Notes: a model not told the origin generated them from the sequence alone. A stretch of DNA of 64,000 nt from an uncultured Latescibacterota bacterium (GCA_951813615.1 OX638377.1:1736001-1800000), one strand, 5' to 3'; numbered from the stretch's first letter, positions 43,475 to 53,847 are shown. Numbers and translations: made by a program.

Positions 43475-46075
43475 GTGACCTACTGCAAATACATCGCAAT
43501 CACAGTGGCCTTGCTCGCAGCCGTGCCGCCACCGAGCCGGGCGCAGACGCTGAACCCGACGGGGGCCCAGACCTTTTTTGAGGCCATTGATCCCACCATC
43601 CAGAAGTGGTATCGCCCCCAGCAACTCTACGCCGAGTACAAGTGGGACTGGTGGCAGTATTCCAATTACGCCAGAGTCCCCTACCAGCGCTACGTGGATA
43701 CCGAACTGGAGGGCACGCGTTGGTACGATCTCTACGGGAATTACGTGACCGAGGGCTGGCAGATCTACCGCTGGACCCAGGAGCAGCCCACGACCTTTGG
43801 GAGCGACATCCTCAAGAGCAGCCGCTTCAATTCTTGGTTCAACAGGCTGGTCGTGACCCAAGTCCAAAGGGGTCAGTACTACTTCGCCGTGACGGTCGGC
43901 GATGAGATCCGCACGGCCCTGACCCCTTTTACTTTTTCTAAACCGGCCTTCAATGGGGTACAGGTTGATCTCCAGTCGGACAAATACGCGGCGACCTTGC
44001 TCATGTCCCGGGTCAACCTGCCCATAGCGCTCGAAGGGGGGGAGGTAAACGAATCGAAGATCACCGACTTCAACAACTTGCTCGGCTTCAGGACGACGGT
44101 GCAGATAGGGGATTTCGTCCAGATGGGCGGCACGTACGTCAATGCCCATCTGGGGCGGACTTCGCCGGATTTGAGTCTGGCCGGGATCCGCGCGGGGAAC
44201 TTGACGACCGAGCAGAATCGCGACGTCATCCGCCAAGTGCAAATCCGCATCAGCGACGATTCGCCGGAAGACGGCAAGGGGGGAGCTATCCTCTTTTCCG
44301 AGCGCGTCTTGGCGAATGCGGACACCGAACCCCTCGATATTGTCCCCCTAGTCGAGGGCGGCACTCCACGCCGAGGGGCCTTGGTCGCCGACGGAGCTGA
44401 GCAAATCGTCCTAACCTACGCGTTCGCCCAGCCCGAATTGATCCGCAAACTAGTCTTTGAACTGGTATTGGCCAATGATTACTTGGTGGAAGTTACTTCC
44501 AACTTACAGACCGACTTCTCGGACCAACCCGTGTACCTGCCCGTGGCCAAGTCCGCGCGGAATGTCCAAGACGGCTCCAACCAGCGTCTCGTCCGCTTTG
44601 ACTACGGCCTGCCGACGGCCAACGAAATCTACGGTCTGACGCTCGAGGTCCAGGATGTCGCCGGACTCGACATCTTGGCTGAGTGGAATAACAACAATCA
44701 GTGGCGCCGACTGCCCAATGTGAATTTCGAAAGACACGTGCGAGCCGCGAACACCGCTCAAGTCGGATACCTGACCGCGCGCACTACGAGTCGGTACTAT
44801 CCGTGGTTTGCGTACGGCGAAATTTTCAGCGTGGACCAGGATTACTCCACGTCCATGTACATCCAAGATCAGCAGGGTAAGCTCGACTACACCAATAAGC
44901 TGCGCGGCGTGTACGAATTTGTCGACGACAACGACGACCAAGACCGCTTCCCCGACTGGCGCCGGGCTCAGCAACCCAACGAAAGTCAACGTCGATCCAT
45001 CTCCGGTGGCCCCAGAGGCGGGATATTTCCCGGTCTAGACGAGAACAACGATTTTATCTCGGATTTCAACCAGAACGACAACACCCGACCCGATTACGAC
45101 GAACCCTTCCTCCGCTATACCGTGGACCCGCCCGAATTCCTCTTTGGCATCGACATGGACAACAACACTCTAATCGACCGCTTTGAGGACGATGACGAGG
45201 CCGACTATCCGTTTCAACGGGACCACCGTGGATACAACGGATACTTGGGCCTCAATATCTTCCCCGGGGTCCAGTTGCTAGGGGGTTATTCAAACCAGTG
45301 GCTGTTGTCGGCCGATCGCAGCAGTCGCTTCTCCTATCTGCTTTTCAAAATGCAGCAGGACCGGGTCGCATTAGGCCAGTTCCGCTTTTTCTACCAGCTC
45401 AAGTTCGTCGAAGACAACATCATCGACGACCAGTTGTTTTGGACGCAACCGCCGGGTACGTTCGGCGTGAGTGAATTTCCCTTTGAAGATCCTATGCTGG
45501 CCCAAAACGCGGTCGTCAACTCGGTTTTTATTGGTTTCGACCAAGCTTGGGGCCGCTTCAACACGTCGGCCAAGGTCAAATACGAAGGCCTCGCTCAGCG
45601 CGGCGACAATGTCGCCCGGCTCACCCGGCCCGGGGAAGAACCGGAGATCATCGACGACTCCCATTTCCTCGGCCTGATCCACAAACTCGACTACTCTTTC
45701 CAACTCACTGAAGCGCTCGTATTCCATCCCAAATTAAAGAACATGTACCGGCACCAGACCGCCTACCTGGAAAGCGTGGGCAGCAAAAACGACCTGTCCG
45801 AGATCCTCTTTCTAACGCTAGCGGTGCAGTTGATGCCCAATCTCGAGCTGGAAGGCGGCACGGAATTGACCAAGTTCTGGGATTGGGCCGACAAACCCGG
45901 GGCGCAGCTCGATTTTTGGGGTTGGGTCGGTGCGCTGCAGCTGTCTGTTACCCAGGCATACCTCGGATATCAGGTGACCATAAACTTGGGGACGCAAGTG
46001 CAGCAGCAGCGCTTTGAGAACCGGGAACAGAACCGCGTCGAATCGTTCCTCGTCATATTCGCCGGACTGGATTGA
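43475..46075 (+). CDS. large exported protein, probable outer-membrane beta-barrel
   Basis: 866 residues from GTG 43475. Signal peptide ITVALLAAVPPPSRA. Aromatic-rich alternating segments (YAEYKWDWWQYSNYARVPYQ; RFFYQLKFVEDNI; LDYSFQLTEALVFHPKLKN) are spread across the protein, and the last ~250 residues read like successive barrel strands. An Asp/Asn-rich region (VDDNDDQDRFPDW, GLDENNDFISDFNQNDN) resembles calcium-binding DxDxDG-type loops. I do not recognise a family. Sitting between three FlgD-module proteins, it could be the surface pore or anchor they work with. Confidence 0.65.
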   Translation: MTYCKYIAITVALLAAVPPPSRAQTLNPTGAQTFFEAIDPTIQKWYRPQQLYAEYKWDWWQYSNYARVPYQRYVDTELEGTRWYDLYGNYVTEGWQIYRWTQEQPTTFGSDILKSSRFNSWFNRLVVTQVQRGQYYFAVTVGDEIRTALTPFTFSKPAFNGVQVDLQSDKYAATLLMSRVNLPIALEGGEVNESKITDFNNLLGFRTTVQIGDFVQMGGTYVNAHLGRTSPDLSLAGIRAGNLTTEQNRDVIRQVQIRISDDSPEDGKGGAILFSERVLANADTEPLDIVPLVEGGTPRRGALVADGAEQIVLTYAFAQPELIRKLVFELVLANDYLVEVTSNLQTDFSDQPVYLPVAKSARNVQDGSNQRLVRFDYGLPTANEIYGLTLEVQDVAGLDILAEWNNNNQWRRLPNVNFERHVRAANTAQVGYLTARTTSRYYPWFAYGEIFSVDQDYSTSMYIQDQQGKLDYTNKLRGVYEFVDDNDDQDRFPDWRRAQQPNESQRRSISGGPRGGIFPGLDENNDFISDFNQNDNTRPDYDEPFLRYTVDPPEFLFGIDMDNNTLIDRFEDDDEADYPFQRDHRGYNGYLGLNIFPGVQLLGGYSNQWLLSADRSSRFSYLLFKMQQDRVALGQFRFFYQLKFVEDNIIDDQLFWTQPPGTFGVSEFPFEDPMLAQNAVVNSVFIGFDQAWGRFNTSAKVKYEGLAQRGDNVARLTRPGEEPEIIDDSHFLGLIHKLDYSFQLTEALVFHPKLKNMYRHQTAYLESVGSKNDLSEILFLTLAVQLMPNLELEGGTELTKFWDWADKPGAQLDFWGWVGALQLSVTQAYLGYQVTINLGTQVQQQRFENREQNRVESFLVIFAGLD

Positions 46076-47913
46076 TGGCCAGAAGACGCATTGCTACTCT
46101 GTTCCTCGTCCTGGGTCTCTGGGCACGGGCCGCAGCCGTGGACCTCTGGACCGTCGGCGGGCAGGAGCGCCCCTGGAATACCATCGGCACCTTGGAGCTG
46201 CTGAGCGACGAGCAGAGTTCCGGCTGGCTGGAGCCGCTCGAAGTGTCGGGCGAGAACCTCGCCCTCAACCCGCGACAGTTGGACTCGGCGCGGGTGCTGA
46301 CCAACTACACTTGGCGAAAATTCGAGAGCCTGAAAAATGTAGTGGACGGCGACCGTTTGAGCGGCTGGCCTCCCATCGAACTTGATATCGTCAATACGCG
46401 CGAGAACGACCCCTTTTTCGCCGTCGTCTTAGTCGTCGACTTGGGGGCACCCTTCGGCGTAGATCGCATTGGTTTTTCGTCGGTCGAAGGACTTGAGTTC
46501 CGCTTTATCGAAGGGTTCCAGGTTTTCATCGAGGACGGCAAACAGCCCGTCGCCTTTCCCCAAAGGCAGAGGAACTGGCACTGGTTCGTGCGCAATTGGG
46601 AATTGGTCGCCGAGGTGGAGCAGACCGAGGGCGACACAGCGCATATCGAAATGTCGCCGCGCTTGGTGCGCTATGTGGCCCTATCCGATACAATCAGCTT
46701 GCCCAGCGCCCGTCTCTGGCAACTCAGCGAGGTGGAGGTCTGGGGAAAGGGGTATGCCTCCTCGGCCACCTTTACATCCGACATCATCGACTTTGGCGAG
46801 CCAGTCGTTCTGGGGGCTATGACCTGGGATGCGGTGGACGATCCCGGCAGTACCCTGCAGATTCGCACGCGGAGCGGCTCGACGCCCGATCCAAATATCT
46901 ACCTCAGCTTTACGGGCGTAGGACAGAACGGCCAACAGACCGTATCGCGCAGCGCATACGAGGCGCTGCACCCCAAGGCGAGGGGCCCCATCGTAGCCGA
47001 TACGGAAAATTGGACCCCGTGGTCCGCGCCTTATCCGCCCACCGGGAGAGAACCCTTGGTCGCCCCCAAACCTGCGCGCTATTTCCAGTTTGAAATCGAC
47101 TTTGCAAGCGCGCTCCCGCTGTCGCGCTCCCGCATTGATTCTCTCGCGGTCGAGTTTTCTCCGCCCTTGGTCGAGCAGGTCGTCGGCGAGATTTGGCCCG
47201 CGCTCGTCTCTCCGGGCGAACTCGTGCGCTTTACCTATGCGCTGAGGCCGCGCGTGGATCCCGGAGACCCCGGTTTCGACGGATTGGAGATCGACACACC
47301 TACTGCCGCGGTGGTGCAAGAGGTGCGGATCGCTGGCATAAGCTCGGACGATTTTGTCGCCGAGGTGGAGGAAAGCCGTCTGCGAGTCTTTTTCCCCGAG
47401 CGCTTGATCGACCGGGATGCGATCCTAGTCGAAGTCGATTTCGACTGCCGCGTCTTTGTTTCGGGCACGCGCTTTGCAGGTCGAGTTTTCAACAGCAAAC
47501 GCGACGAGATGCCCCAGCCAATTGTTCCCGGTGATGTGCACATTGACCTCAATTCAGAGGATCTGCTGGTCGGTTTTTCCCCGGAGGAGCAGGGAGAGTT
47601 GCTGGCTGAGGTGGAGATTCACCCCAATCCCTTTACGCCCAATGGGGATGGCGTGAATGATCGGGCGGAGTTCACGTATAACCTGTTCCAGGCCACGGTA
47701 CCCGTTCCCGTTGAAATCGCAGTCCACGACCTCTCAGGCCGCCTCGTCTGGAGCCAAGAGATGTTCCAGTCCAGCGGTTTCGGCCGCGCATTATGGGACG
47801 GTAGAGATGGGGCTGGGCAACTCGTACCGCCGGGGGTGTACATCTATCGGATTTTAATGGACGCCGCCGTCGGCGCGCAGGTCCGCGGTGGCGCAGTGGC
47901 CGTAGCGTACTAG
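46075..47913 (+). CDS. secreted protein with C-terminal FlgD-like Ig module (paralogue 3 of 3)
   Basis: 612 residues; the ATG overlaps the previous stop (TGATG). Signal peptide IATLFLVLGLWARAAA. Closest to paralogue 1: both start the mature part with V-x-GG-x-E-R-P-W. Shared blocks are TFTSDIIDFGEPVVLGAMTW, NWTPWSAPYPPTG and the end (IHPNPFTPNGDGVNDRAEFT, LWDGRDGAGQLVPPGVYIYR). The order paralogue-paralogue-barrel-paralogue suggests that they form one surface assembly. Confidence 0.75.
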   Translation: MARRRIATLFLVLGLWARAAAVDLWTVGGQERPWNTIGTLELLSDEQSSGWLEPLEVSGENLALNPRQLDSARVLTNYTWRKFESLKNVVDGDRLSGWPPIELDIVNTRENDPFFAVVLVVDLGAPFGVDRIGFSSVEGLEFRFIEGFQVFIEDGKQPVAFPQRQRNWHWFVRNWELVAEVEQTEGDTAHIEMSPRLVRYVALSDTISLPSARLWQLSEVEVWGKGYASSATFTSDIIDFGEPVVLGAMTWDAVDDPGSTLQIRTRSGSTPDPNIYLSFTGVGQNGQQTVSRSAYEALHPKARGPIVADTENWTPWSAPYPPTGREPLVAPKPARYFQFEIDFASALPLSRSRIDSLAVEFSPPLVEQVVGEIWPALVSPGELVRFTYALRPRVDPGDPGFDGLEIDTPTAAVVQEVRIAGISSDDFVAEVEESRLRVFFPERLIDRDAILVEVDFDCRVFVSGTRFAGRVFNSKRDEMPQPIVPGDVHIDLNSEDLLVGFSPEEQGELLAEVEIHPNPFTPNGDGVNDRAEFTYNLFQATVPVPVEIAVHDLSGRLVWSQEMFQSSGFGRALWDGRDGAGQLVPPGVYIYRILMDAAVGAQVRGGAVAVAY

Positions 47914-47928
47914 AAAAAGGCATTGCCG

Positions 47929-48690
47929 ATGCGTGCTTTGGTTCCTTTTGGCGGCAGACAATGGGCGTGTATTCTCGTCCTAGTGCTCGGTCTTTCTAGC
48001 TGTAGGTACGGCTACCAATACTACGCCGAGCCGTTGCGTCCTCTCGATGAAGAGGGCCAAGCTGCTGGTATGATCGTCAGCGATGATGGGACGGTCACCT
48101 ATGTGGCCGATCGGCTGGAGATATCGGTGCGGCCGTTTTCCGACGGCGAACTGAACAGGCTGTTCCCAGCGCAATCCCTCCAGGGCACGGAATCGACCAA
48201 CCCCTATACCTTTGGCAATTGGCGCGATCCTTCCACGGGCACCACGCCCCGGCGCTTTACCGTCTTCCAGCTCAAAGTCAAGAACTATCAGTACCCGAAA
48301 CTCCTGATCGATCCGGCAAAAAGTACCATTATCAGCGATAACGGCCGCCGCTATCCAGCGCTGAGCCAGACCGATATGGAGGAATACTACCGCAAGTACA
48401 TTACCGGTTATGTCGGCCAACTCTACACCACTTTCCAGGGCCGGAAGGATCTGCTGAGTAGAACGCTGTACCCTGGCGGGGTGGTCTTTAGCGGGCAGGA
48501 GGTCGAAGGCTTCATCGCCTTTGCGGATCTCCATCCAGAGGTCCGCAAAGTGCGCCTGCGCCTCGGCGATATCGCCCTGCGTTTCAACTTCCGCGATGAA
48601 CCGATCGAAACGATCAATATCGAGTACGCCTTTGACCGCGAGATCGGCTATTACTACCCCCGCGGAGAGCGAGAACCCATTAAAAACTGA
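47929..48690 (+). CDS. lipoprotein of unknown function
   Basis: 253 residues from ATG 47929. Lipobox LGLSSC then RYGYQYYAEPLRPLDEEGQA. Mostly beta structure; the middle (FTVFQLKVKNYQYPKLLIDP, GGVVFSGQEVEGFIAFADLH) resembles DUF4352-like or accessory domains that hold extracellular interactions. It lies between paralogue 3 and the multipass protein with gaps of 15 and 10 bases. Confidence 0.7.
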   Translation: MRALVPFGGRQWACILVLVLGLSSCRYGYQYYAEPLRPLDEEGQAAGMIVSDDGTVTYVADRLEISVRPFSDGELNRLFPAQSLQGTESTNPYTFGNWRDPSTGTTPRRFTVFQLKVKNYQYPKLLIDPAKSTIISDNGRRYPALSQTDMEEYYRKYITGYVGQLYTTFQGRKDLLSRTLYPGGVVFSGQEVEGFIAFADLHPEVRKVRLRLGDIALRFNFRDEPIETINIEYAFDREIGYYYPRGEREPIKN

Positions 48691-48700
48691 GGTCCATGCG

Positions 48701-50662
48701 ATGAGCCAGCAGCCGGCACCTCGGGATTCCGAACCGCCAACTGCGTCTTCCGGTCTGAGTTGCAAGGCATTTTTTTGGGGCTGTGTCCTCTCGCTGGGTG
48801 CTGCGATCGGCGCGCTGCACTCGACCTTTATCAATGCCTCGTGGATGGCCCTCAATATCAGCGTACCCATCGCCTTTTTCGTCTTTGCGCTCTTCGCGGG
48901 TCTGGTCAATCCCCTCCTCGGTCTGGTTCATCAACGGCTGATGCTGAGACGCGCCGAGTTGGGGATCGTCTTTATTATGGCGATGATGGCGGCCACCGTG
49001 CCGACGGAGGGCTATGTCGAGCACATGGTGCCCAAAATCGCCAGCGTGTTCTACTACGTCACGCCCGAGAACGACTGGGTGGACTTGATCCACCCGTATA
49101 TGAAGGGGTGGTTCGCGCCGATGGATGGCGAGGCTGTGCAGCACTTTTTCGAGGGTTCGCCAGCTGGGACACCCATTCCGTGGGGGGCGTGGCTACAACC
49201 GCTGTGCTATTGGGCGCTGTTCTTTTTGACCTTGTGTTTCGTGATGGTGTGCACGATGGTCATTCTGCGGCGGCAGTGGATCGACCACGAGCGCTTGGTG
49301 TATCCTCTGGTGAAGCTGCCCTTGGAGATGATCGAGGAGGACGGCTCGCTGATGCGGCCGTTTTTCCGCAATCCCGTCATGTGGCTGGGATTTTCTATAC
49401 CGTTCGCGCTGCTGAGTCTCGACTCCTTGCACAGCTATTACAATTTCATCCCCGCGATAGTTCTCGACACCAGTATCCCCGTGTTCCGCGACCAAGTGAG
49501 CCTGCGCCTCGCCCTCAGCTTTATGACCTTGGGGTTTGCCTATTTCGTCAACCTGCAGGTGCTCCTGAGCATCTGGGTCTTTTTCCTGCTAACCACCGCC
49601 CAACAGGGCCTCTTCAGCGTCCTAGGCATCGCCATGATAGAGCGACTGACCGGGTACGCCACTTCGGAGGCGATTGCCGCCCACGAGGGCATGGGTGCCC
49701 TGATTGCCTTTGTGCTCTTTAGTCTATGGGTAGGACGGGATCATTTGCGGGCCGTGTGCCGCAAAGCTTTTTTGGGGGACGCAGCCGTGGACGACTCTGG
49801 GGAAATGCTCTCCTATCGCACCGCAGTGTTCGGGACGATTATCGGCTTGGCTATCTTGGGCGCGTGGCTGACCCTGTCGGGACTGCCGGGTTGGTTGGTG
49901 CCTTGGTTTTTGTTCGTAGTCTTCGTCCTATTCGTGGGGTTGAGCCGCTTTGTGGCCGAGGCGGGCTTGGCGACCATCCGAGCGCCGATTTATCCACAGG
50001 CCTTTATGACCTCTACGGTGGGAACCACGGCCATCGGCGCGGAGGGCTTGGCGGCGTTGGGCATGACGTACGCGTGGATTTTGAAGGTGCGCATTTTCGC
50101 CATGGCCGCATGTGCCAACGGGCTAAAGCTCGATGGGGAACTGCACGCGCAGGGCGGCGGAGCGCGGCTGTTTTGGGCGATGGTATGGGCGGTGGTCATC
50201 AGCTTGGTTGGCTCGACTTGGTATCTCCTCCGCCAAGCTTATACCTACGGCGGTATCAACCTGAACCAGTACTTTTTCGTGGGATCGCAAAAGCCCTTTC
50301 AAGATGTAGCGGGATGGATTGCCAACCCGATGGCGGTGAACTGGGAAGGGTGGTTTTACGTGACAGTGGGCGGCGGGGTCATGGTGTTGTTGATGCTGGC
50401 GCGGCATTACTTTTTGTGGTGGCCGCTGCATCCGGTCGGTTTTCCCATCGCCACGACTTGGGTTACGAACCAGATCTGGGTGAGCGTCCTCCTAGTGTGG
50501 TTCTTCAAGAGCGTGGTTTTGAAGTACGGAGGGCCTGGACTGTACAGACGAATTCAACCATTTTTCTTGGGATTGGTTCTGGGCAATGTGGCTGCGGGCG
50601 GCGCGTGGTTTCTGATCGATAGTTCGACGGGCATGCAGGGAAATATCCTAGTCTATTTTTGA
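48701..50662 (+). CDS. large multipass membrane protein, DUF6785/6784-like (copy 1)
   Basis: 653 residues, with at least a dozen hydrophobic helices. Long identical stretches with the protein at 57959 include ALHSTFINASWMALNISVP, ATVPTEGYVEHMVPKIASV, GGINLNQYFFV and LHPVGFPIATTWVTNQIW. From memory these are typical of DUF6785/DUF6784 proteins of unknown function found in several uncultured phyla and planctomycetes; a transporter or glycan-handling role is possible but unproven. ATG 48701 starts ten bases after the lipoprotein gene, so it belongs to the operon. Confidence 0.75.
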   Translation: MSQQPAPRDSEPPTASSGLSCKAFFWGCVLSLGAAIGALHSTFINASWMALNISVPIAFFVFALFAGLVNPLLGLVHQRLMLRRAELGIVFIMAMMAATVPTEGYVEHMVPKIASVFYYVTPENDWVDLIHPYMKGWFAPMDGEAVQHFFEGSPAGTPIPWGAWLQPLCYWALFFLTLCFVMVCTMVILRRQWIDHERLVYPLVKLPLEMIEEDGSLMRPFFRNPVMWLGFSIPFALLSLDSLHSYYNFIPAIVLDTSIPVFRDQVSLRLALSFMTLGFAYFVNLQVLLSIWVFFLLTTAQQGLFSVLGIAMIERLTGYATSEAIAAHEGMGALIAFVLFSLWVGRDHLRAVCRKAFLGDAAVDDSGEMLSYRTAVFGTIIGLAILGAWLTLSGLPGWLVPWFLFVVFVLFVGLSRFVAEAGLATIRAPIYPQAFMTSTVGTTAIGAEGLAALGMTYAWILKVRIFAMAACANGLKLDGELHAQGGGARLFWAMVWAVVISLVGSTWYLLRQAYTYGGINLNQYFFVGSQKPFQDVAGWIANPMAVNWEGWFYVTVGGGVMVLLMLARHYFLWWPLHPVGFPIATTWVTNQIWVSVLLVWFFKSVVLKYGGPGLYRRIQPFFLGLVLGNVAAGGAWFLIDSSTGMQGNILVYF

Positions 50663-50673
50663 GCGAGGTAAAC

Positions 50674-51600
50674 ATGCACTACCGAAGATTGGGCAGGACT
50701 GGACTAAAGGTCTCCGAAATCGGCTATGGCACCAATATGCTGGGTCGACAAGAGCTGACCGAGTCCGAGCACATCGCCATGGTGCATCGGGCCATGGAGC
50801 TGGGCATTAATTGCGTTGATACAGCGGACGTGTACCAGGAAGGGCGGAGTGAGATCATGCTGGGGAAAGCGCTGAGGGGACGCCGCGACCGGATGATTCT
50901 GGCCACCAAGGTCGGCAGTGTCATCCCCCGAGAAGGACGAGATATTTCTCCTGGGCATATTGAAGAGGCTGTAGAGGCGAGTTTGCGCCGGTTGCAGACG
51001 GATTATATCGATGTGTACCAACTGCACAGTCCACAGCTTCATCATCTGCAGGAGAACAATTGGCTGGAGGCCATGCAGAGCCTGAAGGAACAGGGCAAGA
51101 TTCGCTACTGGGGAGCTAGTGTCAACCACATCGACGCCGGTGTCTGGCTGCTGGAACAGGACCTGATTGACTCGCTGCAGCCCACCTTCCACATGCTCTA
51201 CCACGATATGGCGGACGCCATGTTCGGGCTGGTGGCCGAGCGGGATGTGGGCGTCGTGGTCAAACAGGGTCTGGCCCGGGGCTTGGTAAGCGGCAAGTAT
51301 GGGGCCGACCACGCCTTCACGGGCAGTGGCTGGCACGAACAAGGGGCCGTGGTGGACGCCCAAGTCATTTTGCAGAAAGTGGAAGAACTTCGGTTTCTCG
51401 AGCGGGCGGGGCGCAGCCAGGCCCAAGCCGCCCTCCAGTACCTCCTGAGTTATCCAGTGGTGTCGACTATCATCGCCGGGGCCAAGCAAATAGAGCAGTT
51501 GGAAATGAACGCCGGAGCGTCCAATGGAACAGGCTTGATGGGGGAGGAGCTAGAACGAGTGAAGGCCATTTTAGGACGGGATGGCAATCAGACCGGATGA
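50674..51600 (+). CDS. aldo/keto reductase
   Basis: 308 residues from ATG 50674 (GAGGTA upstream; an in-frame TTG overlaps the previous stop). NAD(P)H-dependent reductase barrel with the catalytic tetrad: Asp and Tyr in CVDTADVYQEG, Lys in LATKVG, His in VYQLHSP. SEIGYGTNMLG is the usual N-terminal segment. Substrate unknown; the class resembles sugar or 2,5-diketo-gluconate type enzymes. Last gene of the plus-strand operon, convergent with the next gene. Confidence 0.9.
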   Translation: MHYRRLGRTGLKVSEIGYGTNMLGRQELTESEHIAMVHRAMELGINCVDTADVYQEGRSEIMLGKALRGRRDRMILATKVGSVIPREGRDISPGHIEEAVEASLRRLQTDYIDVYQLHSPQLHHLQENNWLEAMQSLKEQGKIRYWGASVNHIDAGVWLLEQDLIDSLQPTFHMLYHDMADAMFGLVAERDVGVVVKQGLARGLVSGKYGADHAFTGSGWHEQGAVVDAQVILQKVEELRFLERAGRSQAQAALQYLLSYPVVSTIIAGAKQIEQLEMNAGASNGTGLMGEELERVKAILGRDGNQTG

Positions 51601-51618
51601 CGCTGACTTCCAAGCTCT

Positions 51619-53847
51619 TCAGGGACGGTGGTCGCGCCCGGCGCGTGCATTATTGGCATCAGCCGGCGACAAGTCAAAGGCTTGCAGTTCGACGGGAGTT
51701 GGAACCGGATCCCCTTCGCGGATTTTATAGGCCCGATCCCTGGCCAAGTTGGTGAAAAGTTGCGTCTCACCAGAAGCCGGCCAGGTGACTGCGACCGACT
51801 CGATGGTAGTCGCTTGGCCCAGACCAATTTCCTGCTGTAGGCTCGAACCGCCAAAACTGGCCCCGGCCGTCACCGTGGCATAGATATCGCGACGGCCGCT
51901 TGCGGTGTGTACCCCGACTCGGATGCGGGCCCCAATGGCGGCGCGGTTGGAACGCACGCCTTCCAACAGGAGGGTGAGCCAGTGGTTGCCGTGTCCGGGA
52001 TTTTCAAAGAGGACATTGTGGGACAGATCCCCGGTATAGGAGCCCCCTATGACCGCGTAGATGTCCTGGTCGCCGTCGTTGTCGAGGTCGCCAAAGGCCA
52101 CGCCGTGACCTTTCTGCAGATGCCCGAATCCACCCGAGGTAGTGACTTCTTGGAACGCTTGGCCCTCAGCGTTGCGGAACATGCGATTGGGCATGATTGA
52201 GCGGAACGAAGGCGACCCCGTACCCGCGTAAAAGTCGGGCCAGCCGTCGTTGTCGAGGTCGCCGAAATTGCACCCCATAGTGTAGAGCACCTTGTCGAGC
52301 CCGACTTGGCGGGTCACATCGGCGAACGTGCCGTCGCCTTGGTTGCGGTACAGACGGGGGTATTCGGCATCGTGGGGTAGGTTTAGGTATTCGGCTGCTA
52401 GATCGCCGGCATTGGCGTGATACCCAGAGACGAATAGGTCGAGCCAGCCGTCGTTGTCGTAGTCCCAAAACCAGGCCGGAAAGCTCCAGACGGGCTCGGC
52501 CACCCCGGCTTGGGCGGTCGCGTCGGCAAAGGTCCACTGGCCGGATGTGTTTTCGCCCTCGTTCCTGAAGAGGAGATTGGGAGCGGTGAGCCGCGAAATG
52601 TACAGGTCGAGTTGGCCGTCGTTGTCGTAGTCGCCCCAGACGATGCCCTTGACGTAACCCGAGACCGCAACGCCTGCTTCTTGCGCCACATCGGCAAACG
52701 TTCCGTCGGTTTGGTTGTGAAAGAGTTGGCAGGGGTGAATATTATGGCGAAAAGATTCATTGCCAATGTACAGATCGAGCCAGCCGTCGTTGTCGTAGTC
52801 GCCCCAGGCAGCCGTCTGGGTGGGATGAAAGGCGAGTAAGCCGACCTCTTCGGTGACATCGTCGAAAAAGTTATCGCCGTAGTTGTGCAGCAGCGAATTG
52901 GGGTGCCGGCCGTCTTCTTCCCACCAAGCCCCGCGCAGGACGAGCACATCGGCAAAGCCATTGTTGTCGTAGTCGGCGTGGACGATTTGCAGTCCGCCGA
53001 CGACACCGTTCAACCCGGCCTCTTCGGTGACATCGTCAAAGGTGCCATCGCCCCGGTTGAGAAAGTAGCGGAGCTGATCGCGGAGGCCCCAAGATGAGGC
53101 CATGATGTCCAGATAGCCGTCGCAATCAAAGTCCTCGGCGATGCTGCCTCCCGCCAGCGACACCGCGTCCAGCCCCAGTTGCGGGGCAACGTCGCCAAAG
53201 CGCCCGATGTCGCCGTCGGAGACAAAGGCCGTTGGGGGAATGAGCCATTGCGACGGCACGGAGTCGGGATATTCACCCAGGACCATGTACGCGATATTGA
53301 TGAGCCAGCGGGCCGTCATTTCGCCGGGCTCGTCTTGTAGGATAGCGGTGAATTCTCCAAGCGCGGCCCGGGCTCCTCGCTGGTTGTGGTGCACCCCGGC
53401 CGGGCCGATGGGAAAGAGGCACGATTCGCTCGTGTGCTGTTGCAAGCAATTTTCCTGTTCACCTAAGCGGAGATAGGACAAGGCGAGGAGTTTACGCACG
53501 CTGGGTTTGGTCTTGGTCGCACCGAGTTGTTGTTTTAGGTGCACAAAGCGGTCGATGGCCTCTTGGCTGTGGCCGGCGCGCAGGAATTCGCGCGCCAGAT
53601 GCACCTGTAAGCGCAGTCTGTCGACCGGATCGGCGGGCAGGTCGAGTTGGCGCAAGTACTCGACTCTTGCATCATTGATATAGGTATTTGTCGCAGGGTT
53701 GAGATTGCGGGCGATTTTTTCGAGGCGAGCGGCCATGCGCTTTGTGCCGGGCCCCTGCTGCGGTGGGGAGGACGAGATATTGCAGGCCGTCAAGATTATA
53801 GAGACGGCGACTGTGTAGAGACGTACTTTCACTAGGTGGACATTCAT
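51619..53847 (-). CDS. FG-GAP/VCBS and ASPIC-UnbV lipoprotein with N-terminal TPR-like region
   Basis: 742 residues from ATG 53847 (MNVHLVKVRLYTV). Lipobox IILTAC. A helical repeat region (YLRQLDLPADPVDRLRL, LLALSYLRLGEQENCL) precedes about eight FG-GAP-type repeats with calcium-binding DxDxDG loops (FDCDGYLDIM, YDNDGWLDLY). An ASPIC/UnbV domain ends it (GARIRVGVHTASGRRDIYAT; VAVTWPASGETQLF). Likely a surface protein of the CRTAC1 type. It diverges from the SUMF1-like gene with only 13 bases between start codons. Confidence 0.85.
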   Translation of the reverse strand: MNVHLVKVRLYTVAVSIILTACNISSSPPQQGPGTKRMAARLEKIARNLNPATNTYINDARVEYLRQLDLPADPVDRLRLQVHLAREFLRAGHSQEAIDRFVHLKQQLGATKTKPSVRKLLALSYLRLGEQENCLQQHTSESCLFPIGPAGVHHNQRGARAALGEFTAILQDEPGEMTARWLINIAYMVLGEYPDSVPSQWLIPPTAFVSDGDIGRFGDVAPQLGLDAVSLAGGSIAEDFDCDGYLDIMASSWGLRDQLRYFLNRGDGTFDDVTEEAGLNGVVGGLQIVHADYDNNGFADVLVLRGAWWEEDGRHPNSLLHNYGDNFFDDVTEEVGLLAFHPTQTAAWGDYDNDGWLDLYIGNESFRHNIHPCQLFHNQTDGTFADVAQEAGVAVSGYVKGIVWGDYDNDGQLDLYISRLTAPNLLFRNEGENTSGQWTFADATAQAGVAEPVWSFPAWFWDYDNDGWLDLFVSGYHANAGDLAAEYLNLPHDAEYPRLYRNQGDGTFADVTRQVGLDKVLYTMGCNFGDLDNDGWPDFYAGTGSPSFRSIMPNRMFRNAEGQAFQEVTTSGGFGHLQKGHGVAFGDLDNDGDQDIYAVIGGSYTGDLSHNVLFENPGHGNHWLTLLLEGVRSNRAAIGARIRVGVHTASGRRDIYATVTAGASFGGSSLQQEIGLGQATTIESVAVTWPASGETQLFTNLARDRAYKIREGDPVPTPVELQAFDLSPADANNARAGRDHRP

